Shown here: positions 11,999 through 21,203 of the stretch, one piece after another | How positions within the stretch are numbered: the stretch's first letter is position 1 | Layout of the letters: every line of letters begins with the position of its first letter | NCBI RefSeq assembly: GCF_000426365.1 | Contig: NZ_AUFF01000002.1 | Span: 307,826-371,825, forward strand | DNA length: 64,000 nucleotides | DNA from: Arenimonas composti TR7-09 = DSM 18010 | GTDB taxonomy: Bacteria > Pseudomonadota > Gammaproteobacteria > Xanthomonadales > Xanthomonadaceae | Direction of reading: 5' to 3' | Made by a program: the position numbers and the translations under genes | Notes under the pieces: model-generated | What the model was told of the DNA's origin: nothing | The model's database searches: none | The model's input: the letters and a program-made list of their open reading frames with translations, nothing else

Positions 11999-12749
11999 GC
12001 CTCTGGGGCAACCCCGCTGGGGCAACGCCGGACGCGACCGCAAGGCCGCCGCGCTCCACGAAACGCTGCGTCGGGTCTGCGGATCGGATCCGCCGCGGAG
12101 TCACTGGCTGGACGTGGGCTGCGGCAGTGGCGGCATCGCAACTGCGCTGGCGGAGCGGGGCATCGTCGTCACCGGGGTCGACCCCGAGCCGTGGCCGTCA
12201 TGGGCGGATGCAATGGCCGCCCATCCCGGGCTGCGACTCGTCCAGGGCGCTTTCGACGGCGAGGCGTTGCCGGTTCCGGCCGAGTCGGCCGACGTCGTCG
12301 TCTGCAACCAGGTTTATGAACACGACGCTGATCCCGCCCGACTGGTTGCGAACATCGCGCGTGTGCTCCGTCCCGGGGGGCGCTGCTATTTCGCCGGCCC
12401 GAACCTGCTGTGGCCGGTCGAACCGCACGTCTTCTGGCCGTTCGTGCATTGGCTGCCGCGGCGGGCGGCGCAGGCTTGCATGCGAGCGCTCGGTTCGTCA
12501 CGCGCAGGGGAGCTCGACGCATGGTCGCGTGACTGGCTGACACTTCGGCGCTGGTTCCGCGAACACCGGTTCGAGCGGCGGTGGGTGCTCCGGGAACGCC
12601 TTGCCGCCGAATTCGACGTGCGTGGCCGTCCTCGTATGGCCGCCGGAATCGCGCGGCTGCCTTCGTGGCTGTTCGCCCTGCTCGAGCCGATATCGCCCGG
12701 TTTCATTTATGTCCTGCGCAAGCCGCTGGTTCCGGAGGGGCACGGATGA
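11991..12749 (+). CDS. Class I SAM-dependent methyltransferase
   Basis: The frame is open further upstream, but I start it at GTG 11991, which follows GGGAGGT at good spacing and overlaps the previous stop by 8 bases, giving 252 residues. Motif I is intact (LDVGCGSGG, about 38-46), followed by the acidic motif II (GVDPEP) and NQVYEH and VLRPGG, as in Methyltransf_11/25 enzymes. It lacks membrane segments except a weak one near the C-terminus. It probably methylates a sugar or lipid-linked glycan in this operon; the acceptor is unknown. Confidence 0.78.
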   Translation: MTEPLGQPRWGNAGRDRKAAALHETLRRVCGSDPPRSHWLDVGCGSGGIATALAERGIVVTGVDPEPWPSWADAMAAHPGLRLVQGAFDGEALPVPAESADVVVCNQVYEHDADPARLVANIARVLRPGGRCYFAGPNLLWPVEPHVFWPFVHWLPRRAAQACMRALGSSRAGELDAWSRDWLTLRRWFREHRFERRWVLRERLAAEFDVRGRPRMAAGIARLPSWLFALLEPISPGFIYVLRKPLVPEGHG

Positions 12750-13723
12750 CCTCGGCCTGGGAGATCTCGACGAAACCTGGTGAGGCCTATCTGCAATGGG
12801 TGAGTGCCCGCCACCACGCCTTCGCCGAGCCCGGGTGGACGCGCGCGCTGGCGGCGATCGGTGCGCAGCCATTGTTCGCCTGGAGCGCGACGCTGGAATC
12901 GGGTGTTCTGGTCGCTTGCATGCGTCGCGGGCCCTTCCGCCTCGGGATCTGTGGCCACCCGGTGGCCGGACCGCGCTGGGACGCGATGTCGGACACCGAA
13001 GCGAAGACGCAGGCGGAAAGCCTCTGTGCGGCGGCGAAGCTCGACCTTCTGCGTCTCAACCGATCCATGCTCACGAGCGTCGACAATCGCGCCTCCGGAG
13101 CGAGAATGGAGTTCTGGATAGACGACCTCGCAGAATGGCGGGACGACGCCAGCAGGCGCCGGCGCAAGGACCTCGCGTTCGCGCGTCGTGCGACCGCCGG
13201 CCGCGCGCAGCTGAGCGAAGGACTCGACCCGTCCGCGGCATTCGCGCTTTACGCCGCGACGGTCGATCGCCACGCCGGCAACCGTCGCTACACGCCCGCC
13301 TATTTCGTTGCGTTGCAGGATCTGGCGCGCGAGTCCGCCGCGCTGCGGTGTTTGTCGGTCACCGACGCGGGTGGCGGGCTGCTCGGATTCGCGGTACTGG
13401 CCTTCCATGGCCGCGTCGCCTACTACCTGCATGGCGGTGCCAGCCCCGAGGGCCGGCGGGCAGGGGTCAGCGACCTCCTGCTTGAAGCGATGCTCGTCGC
13501 CACACGTGATTCAGGCTGCCGACGTTTCAGCCTGATGGCCTCGCCGTGGGACCAGCCGGGCCTGTCGGCGTTCAAGGAGAAGTGGAGCGACCGGCGTGGT
13601 TTCGCCGTGACCCACGACCTGGCCGCGAGTGTCGTCGGACGGCTCGCCTGCGGCTGGCTTCGGCACAAGGGCCGTGGCGATCGCCGGCTCGCGGTCGAGA
13701 ACGCGGGAACGGCTGCGCGATGA
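12746..13723 (+). CDS. FemAB/GNAT-like N-acyltransferase
   Basis: I start this at ATG 12746 (ATGA overlap with the previous stop, GGAGGGG upstream), giving 325 residues. The C-terminal half (about 135-300) resembles the GNAT_6/FemAB-like domain that transfers acyl or aminoacyl groups to amino groups. The characteristic RRRRKDLAFARR basic stretch is near 135-150, and the SPWDQPGLSAFKEKWS region, typical of these proteins when found in polysaccharide loci, is near 270. Right next to it is an aminotransferase. The pair could make and then acylate an amino sugar; that is inference. Confidence 0.7.
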   Translation: MTSAWEISTKPGEAYLQWVSARHHAFAEPGWTRALAAIGAQPLFAWSATLESGVLVACMRRGPFRLGICGHPVAGPRWDAMSDTEAKTQAESLCAAAKLDLLRLNRSMLTSVDNRASGARMEFWIDDLAEWRDDASRRRRKDLAFARRATAGRAQLSEGLDPSAAFALYAATVDRHAGNRRYTPAYFVALQDLARESAALRCLSVTDAGGGLLGFAVLAFHGRVAYYLHGGASPEGRRAGVSDLLLEAMLVATRDSGCRRFSLMASPWDQPGLSAFKEKWSDRRGFAVTHDLAASVVGRLACGWLRHKGRGDRRLAVENAGTAAR

Positions 13724-14853
13724 TTCCCCGCTACCGGTCCCCGCTCGGCATCGGCGAGTTGATTGCGTCGTTCCGGCAGCGGCATTCGCCGGGACCGCGC
13801 GGGGATTTCGCCGGCCTTCCCGACCATCCTCCCGCCTGGTTCGCCTCCGCGTCGGATGCCCTGTGCAGCTGGCTTCGGCGGAATGGGACGACCGGTCACA
13901 TCGTCGTTCCCGCTTACACCTGCATCCGCATCGTGGAGGCGATCGAGACCGCCGGATGGACGCCTCACTTCGTCGACATCGACCATGAAACGCTGGCGGT
14001 GGACGGGACTGCGGTGCGTGCGATTCTGGACCGGGTGCCGGTTCCGAAGGCGATTCTCGCCACCCATCTGCACGGGTTGCCGTCGCCGTTGGCTGATCTG
14101 CGCAGGCTCGCGGACCACGGCAACGCGTCGCTCGTCGAAGATTGCGCGATGGCGCAGGGTGCCCTCGCTGCGGATGGTTCGCCGGTCGGAGCCGTCGGGG
14201 ATGCATCGATCTTCAGTTTCGGCCTGGGCAAGGTCTGCAGTTTCGGCGCCGGTGGCGCGCTGGTCCCCGCGGAACGCGAGCGGGAGGCAGATGCGCCACG
14301 GGCGGTATGGCGGGCGATGCTCGTCTGGGCGAGCCGCGTCGGGGTCGTCGGCGACCTCCGCTATGCGGCCCAGGAAGCGCTGAAGGGGATCCTGCGCGGG
14401 AACCGACCCGTTCAGGGCGCCGGCGATTACGCTCCCGCCGGGTGGTCGGTCGACGCCGGCCACATGCTCGCCAGGTTCCTGGCTGCGCCGCACCGGGCGG
14501 CGGAGCTGGAGGCGCGCCGGCTACGGAGCGCCGACTGGCACGCTTTCGTGGCCGCGCTGGGTTCGGCACGCGTGGGCGTGCCGCGCATCGGCCCTGCAGT
14601 GCGACCGTGTTTCCCGCACCTGCCGCTGCTGGTCGCGGAACGCGACGAACTGGCCGATCGGCTGCGTGCCGTCGGCGTGCACACCGCGCGCTATTTCGAT
14701 TACGTAGCCGCGGAGCTCGCCGGCGCCGACGGCGATTTCCCGGGCGCGCGTTCGGTGTCGTCGCGCATCCTGTTGCTGCCGATGGATCCGGGCATCGATG
14801 CGAGCGCTGCCGCGGTGCGTGCGGCGCTGGCCGCTCACGCCTCGACGGGTTGA
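13720..14853 (+). CDS. DegT/DnrJ/EryC1/StrS-type PLP aminotransferase
   Basis: This 377-residue protein begins at ATG 13720 (4-base overlap). It belongs to the fold-I aminotransferases that add an amino group to a keto-sugar nucleotide. It keeps the PAYTC stretch (about 64-68), D141 in LVEDCA, which pairs with the PLP ring nitrogen, and K171 in FSFGLGKVCSFGAGG, the probable Schiff-base lysine. Overall it is a divergent member; a degreasing-type (reductive) role cannot be excluded. It is the last gene of the plus block, and its 3' end overlaps the converging flavoprotein gene by 19 bases. Confidence 0.75.
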   Translation: MIPRYRSPLGIGELIASFRQRHSPGPRGDFAGLPDHPPAWFASASDALCSWLRRNGTTGHIVVPAYTCIRIVEAIETAGWTPHFVDIDHETLAVDGTAVRAILDRVPVPKAILATHLHGLPSPLADLRRLADHGNASLVEDCAMAQGALAADGSPVGAVGDASIFSFGLGKVCSFGAGGALVPAEREREADAPRAVWRAMLVWASRVGVVGDLRYAAQEALKGILRGNRPVQGAGDYAPAGWSVDAGHMLARFLAAPHRAAELEARRLRSADWHAFVAALGSARVGVPRIGPAVRPCFPHLPLLVAERDELADRLRAVGVHTARYFDYVAAELAGADGDFPGARSVSSRILLLPMDPGIDASAAAVRAALAAHASTG

Positions 14854-15950
14854 GAATTCCCTCCGGCTGCGTCGATGCGCGCCTGCAGCGTGCGGGCGAG
14901 CGCCCGGCAGTCGGAGCGGATTCCGCGCAGCGTGCGGCTGCGGTAGTTGCGGCGGTTGTCGAGACCCAGGAAGAACACGCCAGGGGTCCGGGTTGATTCC
15001 CAGTCGTAGCAACGCGGCAGGCCGTCGGCATCCGTATCGATGGGCAACTCCGGGAGTCCAGGGCGGTAACCGGTCGCGTGCACGACCATCCCGGCTTCCA
15101 GCGTACTGCCGTCTTCGAACTCGACGACACCCTCCCGCAAGGCGCGGATCGGTGGATAACGGGGTATCCGCCCGGCTTCGAACAGTTCGCGGGAGCGGCC
15201 GCCATCCATCACTGGAAAGGACGGCAGGCGAAGTCTCGGGCGCAACACCACGAGAAGTTCCTCGTAGAAGTAGTACAGCGCGTCCTTGAGCGCGCCGAGC
15301 CGACCGTCGCGTCGGAATTCCACCGGGGCGCGGGTGGACAGCGCGACTTCGATGCCGGCGTCCGCCAGTTCGACCATGATCTGGCCGGCGCTGACGCGTC
15401 GGCCGACGACGATCACGGGACGACCGCCTGCAAGGCGCCGCACTTTCTCGGGACCGGGGTAGGCGGCCGCATGGACGACCGGGATCGATCCATCGTCGTC
15501 CGCCGCCGGATCAGGGCCCACTGGATGTGGAAAATAGCCGGTGCAGACCACGACGAAACGTGACCGGACCTGGCCGCGTGAGGTCGTGACGACATGCCCC
15601 TCGCCGTGCGCCGCGATCGCCGTGACCTTGCAGCCCGGTACGACGCGGATGTCCTCGCGGGTGCGGAACTCGTCGAGGTAGGCGGCGAACTGCGGCGCGT
15701 CGACCAGAGCGAACGGTGGATGACGAAAGACGTCACGCCAGCACAGTGCATTGGTCCACCAGGGACTCACCAGGCGCAATGCCGGCGGCATCGAGCGCCA
15801 CGACGCACCGGCGTCGTCCTGGTCGACGATGCAGTGATCGATCCGCCGACGACGCAACTGCCGCGCCAGTGCCAGACCGGCAGGGCCGGCACCCACGATC
15901 AGCACGCCGGTCCGCGCCGGGAGGGAAAATCCAGGGTCGGAAGTCGTCAT
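14835..15950 (-). CDS. FAD-dependent monooxygenase-like flavoprotein
   Basis: This 371-residue protein (ATG at 15950) resembles CzcO/flavin-containing monooxygenases. Motif I, VLIVGAGPAG, at about 17-26 binds FAD, and the family's C-terminal VHATGYRPG is present near 300. The second nucleotide loop, expected to be GxGxSA for NADPH, reads VVGRRVSAGQ, so two expected small residues are replaced and NADPH use is uncertain. Such enzymes hydroxylate amines or other soft nucleophiles. Here it ends a block containing an aminotransferase and a methyltransferase, so an amino sugar is a possible substrate (inference). Its ATG overlaps the preceding stop by one base. Confidence 0.72.
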   Translation of the reverse strand: MTTSDPGFSLPARTGVLIVGAGPAGLALARQLRRRRIDHCIVDQDDAGASWRSMPPALRLVSPWWTNALCWRDVFRHPPFALVDAPQFAAYLDEFRTREDIRVVPGCKVTAIAAHGEGHVVTTSRGQVRSRFVVVCTGYFPHPVGPDPAADDDGSIPVVHAAAYPGPEKVRRLAGGRPVIVVGRRVSAGQIMVELADAGIEVALSTRAPVEFRRDGRLGALKDALYYFYEELLVVLRPRLRLPSFPVMDGGRSRELFEAGRIPRYPPIRALREGVVEFEDGSTLEAGMVVHATGYRPGLPELPIDTDADGLPRCYDWESTRTPGVFFLGLDNRRNYRSRTLRGIRSDCRALARTLQARIDAAGGNSQPVEA

Positions 15951-16684
15951 CACTTGCCCAGCACGAAGCGCACGTCGCAGTAGTCCCAGGGCAGCACGCC
16001 GACGAGTCGGCCGATCAGGCGTTCGGCGCTCCGGAGAGCCGGGAACATTCGTTCCGGCCAGAGCCCGAAGCGAACCGCATGAATGGTCGGGATCCTGCCG
16101 TAGCGCAGGATGTCCACCTGCTCGATCTGGAATCCGGCAGCGGCGAACAGCTGTTCGAACCCGGCACGCGTTCGCCGGTGCTGCCATACCGCCGGGTCGA
16201 TGGTCGCCTTGCGTCGCACCTGTTCGATCGCGACGACCCGGCCGCCAGGGCGCAGAACCCGGTGGATTTCGCCGAGCATCGCCTGCAGTTCGTGATCGTC
16301 CATCAGGTGGTTCAGGACCACGTACGTCAGCACGGCATCGACGCTGGCCGACGCCAGAGGTAGCCCGCGACCGTCGAACAGGAAGAACAGCGCGTCGTCG
16401 CCGAGCTGGCGATCACGGGCGCAAGCGAGCAGCCCTGGCGAGATGTCGGCGCCGATAACCTTCCGTCCAGTGGCGACCAGTGCGGCGCTGATGCCTCCGG
16501 TGCCGCAGCCGAAGTCGAGTACCGGCGAGTCCAGGCCGAGGTTGCCGAGCGCTTCCAGCAATGCGTGATTGCGCAGGCTGGTGATGTAGCGGTTCTTGTG
16601 TCCACGGGCGTCTCGGGGATCGATCACCGATGCGTCGGGTGGAAAGCTCGACAGCTTGTCCCAGTGCTCTCGCTGGAGATTCAT
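15950..16684 (-). CDS. Class I SAM-dependent methyltransferase
   Basis: This 244-residue protein begins MNLQREHWDKLSSFPPDASV and has a well-kept motif I (VLDFGCGTGG, about 54-63), an acidic motif II (GADISPG) and the VLRPGG motif. It looks soluble. It is the third methyltransferase of the locus and its acceptor is unknown. It overlaps the flippase-like gene upstream by 4 bases and the flavoprotein gene downstream by 1 base, so translation is likely coupled. Confidence 0.78.
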   Translation of the reverse strand: MNLQREHWDKLSSFPPDASVIDPRDARGHKNRYITSLRNHALLEALGNLGLDSPVLDFGCGTGGISAALVATGRKVIGADISPGLLACARDRQLGDDALFFLFDGRGLPLASASVDAVLTYVVLNHLMDDHELQAMLGEIHRVLRPGGRVVAIEQVRRKATIDPAVWQHRRTRAGFEQLFAAAGFQIEQVDILRYGRIPTIHAVRFGLWPERMFPALRSAERLIGRLVGVLPWDYCDVRFVLGK

Positions 16685-17664
16685 GCGACGCCCCTTCGCG
16701 TTATTGCTTCGGCTCCCCAGGCGAGCGCCGCGAAAAGCAGGTCAGCCATGGTGAAAGCGAGCCGCGCGGCCATGCCGAGAAGAATCACCGTCGACGGTGC
16801 CACTGCCAGCTGGCTCCCCATCCACAGGAATATCGCCTCACGCACGAACAGCCCCGAGGGAGCGATGACCGCGAAGTTCGCCGCGAGGGACGCGCCCGCA
16901 TAGCAGCTGCCGAGCAGGATCGCCGTTCGGAACGGGTCCTCGTCGGCAGGAAGCAGCAGCGCCCAGAACAGGAAGTACGGCAGCCATTCGCAGAGGAGGA
17001 TCAGGGCGGCGCGAAGCGACCAGCGGCTGGAAGTGGCGGGCAGCGTCGCGTACTCGCGCAGCCGCGGGATCCGGCTGGCGAGCCGGAACATGGCGCGTTC
17101 GACCAGGTGAAGACGGTGTGCCGACCACGTCGCAACCACCAACGACACACACGCGAGCCACGCGAGCCATGGACCGCCGTCGAACAGCCAGACGGCCGCG
17201 GCCCCCAGCACGCCGAACGTGAGCGCCATCGTGTAGAGCGACTGGATGATGTTCGCGGCGACGACGCGATGTGCCGGTATGTGCGGAGCCAGCCGCTCGG
17301 CCTCGAAGATGACGCCGAGTACCTTGCCCGGCAGGTAGCGAACGACCTGCGAAAGGGCATATGCGCTGACGATGGCAGCCGGGGCGGGTGGGCCCGAGTG
17401 ACCGAGTCGACGCAGGACCACAAGGTGGTACAGCGACTTCAGGGCGAGCATGCCCGCGACCGCCAAGCTGCCGGCGAGCAGCAGCCACGGCTCCAGCAGC
17501 GTGACGTCGGCCCGCAGGGCCAACCACTGGTCGCGCAGGTAGTAGCCGAGATAGGCAATCGCGGCGGCGAGCAGCAGCCATTGCAGCAGCCTGCGCAACG
17601 GGAAGCCATTCGCGTCCTTCCGCGCGGTCCGGTCAGGGGCCGGCCCGGGTTCAGGCGTTCCCAT
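16681..17664 (-). CDS. Flippase-like integral membrane protein (LPG_synthase_TM/UPF0104 type)
   Basis: This 327-residue protein has about eight hydrophobic segments spread along its length and looks like the lysylphosphatidylglycerol-synthetase transmembrane family (MprF N-domain, AglD C-domain). It has the usual RYLPGKVLGV stretch near 110. Proteins of this family move or modify lipid-linked substrates across membranes, but biochemical proof is scarce. In this operon it is a candidate for turning over a lipid-linked sugar. It starts 14 bases inside the end of the aminotransferase gene. Confidence 0.75.
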   Translation of the reverse strand: MGTPEPGPAPDRTARKDANGFPLRRLLQWLLLAAAIAYLGYYLRDQWLALRADVTLLEPWLLLAGSLAVAGMLALKSLYHLVVLRRLGHSGPPAPAAIVSAYALSQVVRYLPGKVLGVIFEAERLAPHIPAHRVVAANIIQSLYTMALTFGVLGAAAVWLFDGGPWLAWLACVSLVVATWSAHRLHLVERAMFRLASRIPRLREYATLPATSSRWSLRAALILLCEWLPYFLFWALLLPADEDPFRTAILLGSCYAGASLAANFAVIAPSGLFVREAIFLWMGSQLAVAPSTVILLGMAARLAFTMADLLFAALAWGAEAITRRGVA

Positions 17665-18814
17665 TCAGGACGGCTCGCACCGCGGCGACGACCCGCTCCA
17701 CATCGTCATCGCTCAGCTTGGGGCTGAGCGGCAGGCTCATGGTGCCGCGTCCGATGCGCTGCGCATGCGGCCATTGCGCCGGGTCCCAGCGGAATCGTTC
17801 GCGGTAGTAGGGATGTTCGGCGACCGACAGGTAGTGCACACCGGTGCCGATGCCGCGGACGTGCATCGCCTGCAGGAAATCATCGCGACTGATCCCGGCG
17901 CGGACCGGATCGATGTCGATCGTGAACAGGTGGTACGCGTGGCGGGTCTGCGGTTCCACGTCGGCGGGCAATCCGAGTGGCGAATCGGCGAATGCGTCGA
18001 TGTAGGTCGACCAGATCGCCTCGCGTCGCCGCCATGCCGTCTCGACGCGCGCGAGCTGGTGAATCCCGATGGCCGCCTGCATGTCCATCATGTTGTACTT
18101 GAATCCGCACTCCACGACCTGGTAGTGCTTGAAGCCACTGTCGCCGAAGCGGTGCCAGGCATCCTTGCTCATGCCGTGCAGCGCCAGCACCCGCGCCCGT
18201 GCGATCGCCTCGGCATCGCGCCCGACGATCATGCCACCCTCGCCGGTGACGACGTTCTTGGTGACGTAGAAGCTGAAGCAGCCGAACTGGCCGAAGGTGC
18301 CGGCGTGGCGCCCTTTCCAGAGCGTTTCGATCGCGTGCGCGCAGTCCTCGATGACCACGAGCTCATGCTTCGCGGCGATCGCCATGATCCGGTCCATGTC
18401 GCAGGGGCGGCCGGCGAAGTGCACCGGCAGGATCGCCCGCGTGCGCGGGGTGATCGCCGCCTCGATCGCATCGGGGTCGATGTTCTGCGTCACCGGGTCG
18501 ACATCGGCGAGCACCGGCACCAGGCCGGCGTGCAGGATCGCGTTCACCGTCGCGCAGAAGGTCAGCGGGGTGGTGATCACCTCCGACCCCGGCTCGAGCC
18601 CGGCCGCGATCAGGCTGACGTGCAGCGCCGCGGTGCAGGAATTGACACCGGCGACCTGCGACGGCGGCAGGCCCAGCCAGGCGCCGAAGTCCGATTCGAA
18701 GCGGGCGACCCGGGGGCCGGTGCCGAGCCAGCCGGAGCGCAGGCAGGCCTCGACCTCGGCGATTTCCGCGTCCTGGATGTCGGGTGCCGCGAAAACGATG
18801 TACGGGGCCGTCAT
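17651..18814 (-). CDS. DegT/DnrJ/EryC1/StrS sugar aminotransferase
   Basis: This is a canonical 387-residue nucleotide-sugar aminotransferase (ArnB/PglE/WecE type) that converts a keto-sugar nucleotide to an amino sugar with PLP and usually glutamate. It keeps GTGPRVARFE near 31-40, NSCTAALH at 58-65, D157 in VIEDCAHA, and the PLP lysine K186 in FYVTKNVVTGEGG. It is better conserved than the divergent DegT protein at 13720. No dehydratase or epimerase for its substrate lies in the window. One base separates its start from the stop of the GT-C-like gene. Confidence 0.88.
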   Translation of the reverse strand: MTAPYIVFAAPDIQDAEIAEVEACLRSGWLGTGPRVARFESDFGAWLGLPPSQVAGVNSCTAALHVSLIAAGLEPGSEVITTPLTFCATVNAILHAGLVPVLADVDPVTQNIDPDAIEAAITPRTRAILPVHFAGRPCDMDRIMAIAAKHELVVIEDCAHAIETLWKGRHAGTFGQFGCFSFYVTKNVVTGEGGMIVGRDAEAIARARVLALHGMSKDAWHRFGDSGFKHYQVVECGFKYNMMDMQAAIGIHQLARVETAWRRREAIWSTYIDAFADSPLGLPADVEPQTRHAYHLFTIDIDPVRAGISRDDFLQAMHVRGIGTGVHYLSVAEHPYYRERFRWDPAQWPHAQRIGRGTMSLPLSPKLSDDDVERVVAAVRAVLNGNA

Positions 18815-18815
18815 T

Positions 18816-20729
18816 TCATTCTTCCGTTCCGGGGGCCGGCTCGGCCGCGTCCAGCGACACTTCGGCGATGCCGCGTTCGCGCATTTCGGCCGCCAGTGCC
18901 TCCGCCTGCTGCCGGTACCCGGCGTCGGCGAGCGTCAGGATGATACCGGCAACGAAGCGCGGGTCGTTGCGCGCGGCGAGGCCGCTGCGCAGGAAGAAGT
19001 CGGCGGCGAGGGCCTCGTCGCCGGCGTATTCCAGCGCGTGCATGCCGAACTCGAAGTTCTGCCCCGCGCTCAGCAGCGCGCGCTCGCGCAGCAGCGCGTA
19101 GGCGGCGGCGAAACGGCGGTCGTCGAATACCTCGATGTCCCGCCGCGAACGCAGCAGGCCCATCATCACCGCCATCTCCTGCGGGCCGACCGCCCGCGTC
19201 CGCAGCTTGTGCTCGACGCGGTCCCACCATTCCGGCCGCGAGGAGACGCCGGCGTTGGCGGCCAGCACGAGCAGCCCCTGCTCCGGCATCAGCGAGGCGT
19301 TCTCGATGCGCGAGCCGCGCTCGAACTCCGCCTGCGCCATCGCGTACATGAACGATTCCGGGTCGTAGCCACTGAGCACCATGTACTGCTCGCCTAGGTC
19401 GGTGCTCGCGCGCGACGAGGCGGGATTGCCGCCTGCCATCTGCATCGCCAGCGCCAGCGGGTCGCCCCATACCGAACTCCGGACCAGGCACATCGCGAAC
19501 AGGCCGCCGATCAGTGCCGCGCCGACCAGCCTGCGGGCGCCGACGCCGAGCTTCGGCAGCAGCGGGGCCAGCAACGCGTAGGCGGCCAGCAACACGCCGA
19601 GCAGGGCGAAGTAGTTGCGGTGCTCGAAGGCCAGCTCGAGCGCGAACACGTTGCTGGTCAGCAGGTGCGCGGCGAAGAACCAGAAGATGCCGAGGAAATA
19701 GAGCGGCATCCGCCGACGCAGCAGCAGCGCCGAAACCGCCAGCGCCAGCAGCAGCAGGCCGCCGGCCAGGGTGGTCGCCGGCTCCAGCAGCGACTGCGAG
19801 GCCTGCAGGTGGTCGTAATAGAAGACGTAGGCGTCCGGTCGCGGCAGCACGATCCAGCCCAGGTACATCGGCAGCACCCGCAGCTGCGTCAACAGCCGTT
19901 CGCCGGCGCTGTAGTCGCGCAGCGCATAGGCCTCGGCGGTGAAATAACGCGGGGCGATCCAGACGAGGAACACGCAGGTCGCCGCCGCCAGGCCGAATCC
20001 ATACAGGCCGACCAGCCAGCGGCTGCGGCGGCCGCCGGCGAGTTCGAACCGGAAGAGCGCGAGTTCCAGGCCGAGCGCGAAAACCGGGAACAGCACCGCC
20101 GTTTCCTTCGCCAGCAGGCCGACCGCGGCGATCAGTGCGCTGACGCCCAGCCACGGCCATCCGCGGTGACCGTCGAGTTGGCGCCGGCGGCCGTGCACGT
20201 AGGCCAGCAGCGCCAGCAGCACGAAGACGATGCTCAGCGATTCCATGCGCTGAACGACGTACAGCACCGTCGACACCTGCAGCGGGTGCAGGGCCCAGAG
20301 CGCCGCCAGCACGAAGGCGGCGGCGGGGGCGAGCAGGGGGACGCCGTCGCGGTCACGCAGTCGTACCAGCAACAGCAGGACGAGCAGGGCGTTGACGACG
20401 TGTACCGCGAGGTTGGCGGCCTTGTAGCCCCAGGGATCGAGGCCGCCGTAGACGTGGTTGATCGCGAAGGTCGCGGTCGCCAGTGGCCTGCCGTAGATCT
20501 CCCGATAGGCGCCGGCGGCGCGGCGCAGTGATTCGGGGTCCAGCGCGGTCGCGTGCACCGCGTCCTGGTGGACGATGTTCGGGAAGTCGTCGAACAGGAA
20601 ACCGCCGCCCAGGCCAGGCCAGTAGGCGGCGGTGGTCAGCAACAACAGCAGCAGGATCCGGAAACCGCTCGATATGCCCGTGGCGATCCGTGCCGGCGCA
20701 GGCGGGGTGCGTGGCTTCAGGAGCTGCAA
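18816..20729 (-). CDS. Large membrane protein, GT-C glycosyltransferase-like with TPR-like C-terminus (candidate pilin glycosyltransferase)
   Basis: This 637-residue protein has an N-terminal membrane segment (about 25-42) followed by FLFDDFPNI. That acidic pair just after TM1 is the hallmark of GT-C enzymes that use polyprenyl-phosphate sugars. About 10-12 hydrophobic segments run to about 400. The C-terminal 230 residues are helical and TPR-like. Similar proteins beside pilA in other bacteria (TfpW-like, PMT-like) glycosylate pilin, so this is a candidate, not a proven, pilin glycosyltransferase. The start appears to be a TTG at 20729, 13 bases inside the end of the second pilin gene, which suggests translational coupling; the exact start is uncertain. 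Confidence 0.7.
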   Translation of the reverse strand: MQLLKPRTPPAPARIATGISSGFRILLLLLLTTAAYWPGLGGGFLFDDFPNIVHQDAVHATALDPESLRRAAGAYREIYGRPLATATFAINHVYGGLDPWGYKAANLAVHVVNALLVLLLLVRLRDRDGVPLLAPAAAFVLAALWALHPLQVSTVLYVVQRMESLSIVFVLLALLAYVHGRRRQLDGHRGWPWLGVSALIAAVGLLAKETAVLFPVFALGLELALFRFELAGGRRSRWLVGLYGFGLAAATCVFLVWIAPRYFTAEAYALRDYSAGERLLTQLRVLPMYLGWIVLPRPDAYVFYYDHLQASQSLLEPATTLAGGLLLLALAVSALLLRRRMPLYFLGIFWFFAAHLLTSNVFALELAFEHRNYFALLGVLLAAYALLAPLLPKLGVGARRLVGAALIGGLFAMCLVRSSVWGDPLALAMQMAGGNPASSRASTDLGEQYMVLSGYDPESFMYAMAQAEFERGSRIENASLMPEQGLLVLAANAGVSSRPEWWDRVEHKLRTRAVGPQEMAVMMGLLRSRRDIEVFDDRRFAAAYALLRERALLSAGQNFEFGMHALEYAGDEALAADFFLRSGLAARNDPRFVAGIILTLADAGYRQQAEALAAEMRERGIAEVSLDAAEPAPGTEE

Positions 20730-21121
20730 CCTTCCGGCCAGTGCTTCGGCAGGGCGATGTCGGTGACGCAGCTCCAGGTGCCGGCGGAAGTCCGCTGCAG
20801 CGTGATGTGCTTGCCGTTGATCGCCGGGTTGCCGTTGAGCTGGCAGCTGATCGTGCCTTCCTCGCCGCCGGTCACGGTGACGCTGCAGCGCGCGGTGGAG
20901 GCGGAGAGGCCGATGTCGGTGGCGTCGAAGGTGGAAACCCCTTCGGCGACCATCTTGGATTCGAAGGCGCTACGTCCGGACGAGATCTCCGCGAGGCCGG
21001 CGGCGGCCTGGGCGCGGATGTTGTAGTCCTGGTAGGCGGGCAGCGCGATGGCTGCGAGGATGGCGATGATCGCGACGACGATCATCAGCTCGATGAGGGT
21101 GAAGCCACGTTGCCGGTTCAT
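20717..21121 (-). CDS. pilA: Type IV major-type pilin, second tandem copy
   Basis: This type IVa prepilin is 134 residues long from the ATG at 21121; an ATG six bases upstream is less likely because the leader would lengthen from the typical MNRQRG. PilD would cut before F7, leaving [20 protein letters not shown] as the polymerisation helix with the essential E5. The globular part has four cysteines, the last two (WSC and EGC) probably forming the C-terminal disulfide loop. The helix is nearly identical to that of the upstream pilin, while the globular domains differ. A strong hairpin separates the two genes, so this copy is probably expressed less. Confidence 0.93.
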   Translation of the reverse strand: MNRQRGFTLIELMIVVAIIAILAAIALPAYQDYNIRAQAAAGLAEISSGRSAFESKMVAEGVSTFDATDIGLSASTARCSVTVTGGEEGTISCQLNGNPAINGKHITLQRTSAGTWSCVTDIALPKHWPEGCSS

Positions 21122-21162
21122 GACCATCCCCCTGTGAATGGCCCCACGCGAACGAGAGGAAA

Positions 21163-21188
21163 GCCGGAGGGGATCGCTCCCCTCCGGC
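21163..21188 (-). terminator. Hairpin between the two pilin genes (terminator or attenuator)
   Basis: An 11-bp perfect stem (21163-21173 with 21178-21188) and a 4-base loop lie 15 bases past the stop of the first pilin. Read in the direction of transcription the stem is followed by TTTCCTCTC, a short pyrimidine-rich tract. This fits a partial rho-independent terminator or an RNA-stabilising 3' structure. It would let the first pilin be made in excess over the second pilin and the glycan genes behind it. Confidence 0.7.
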
Positions 21189-21203
21189 CGGATGAAGCAT
21201 GTA

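Noticed and set aside
14854..14990. Intergenic terminator between the two convergent glycan blocks
   Set aside because: The genes overlap by 19 bases at their 3' ends and no hairpin with a T tail is seen.
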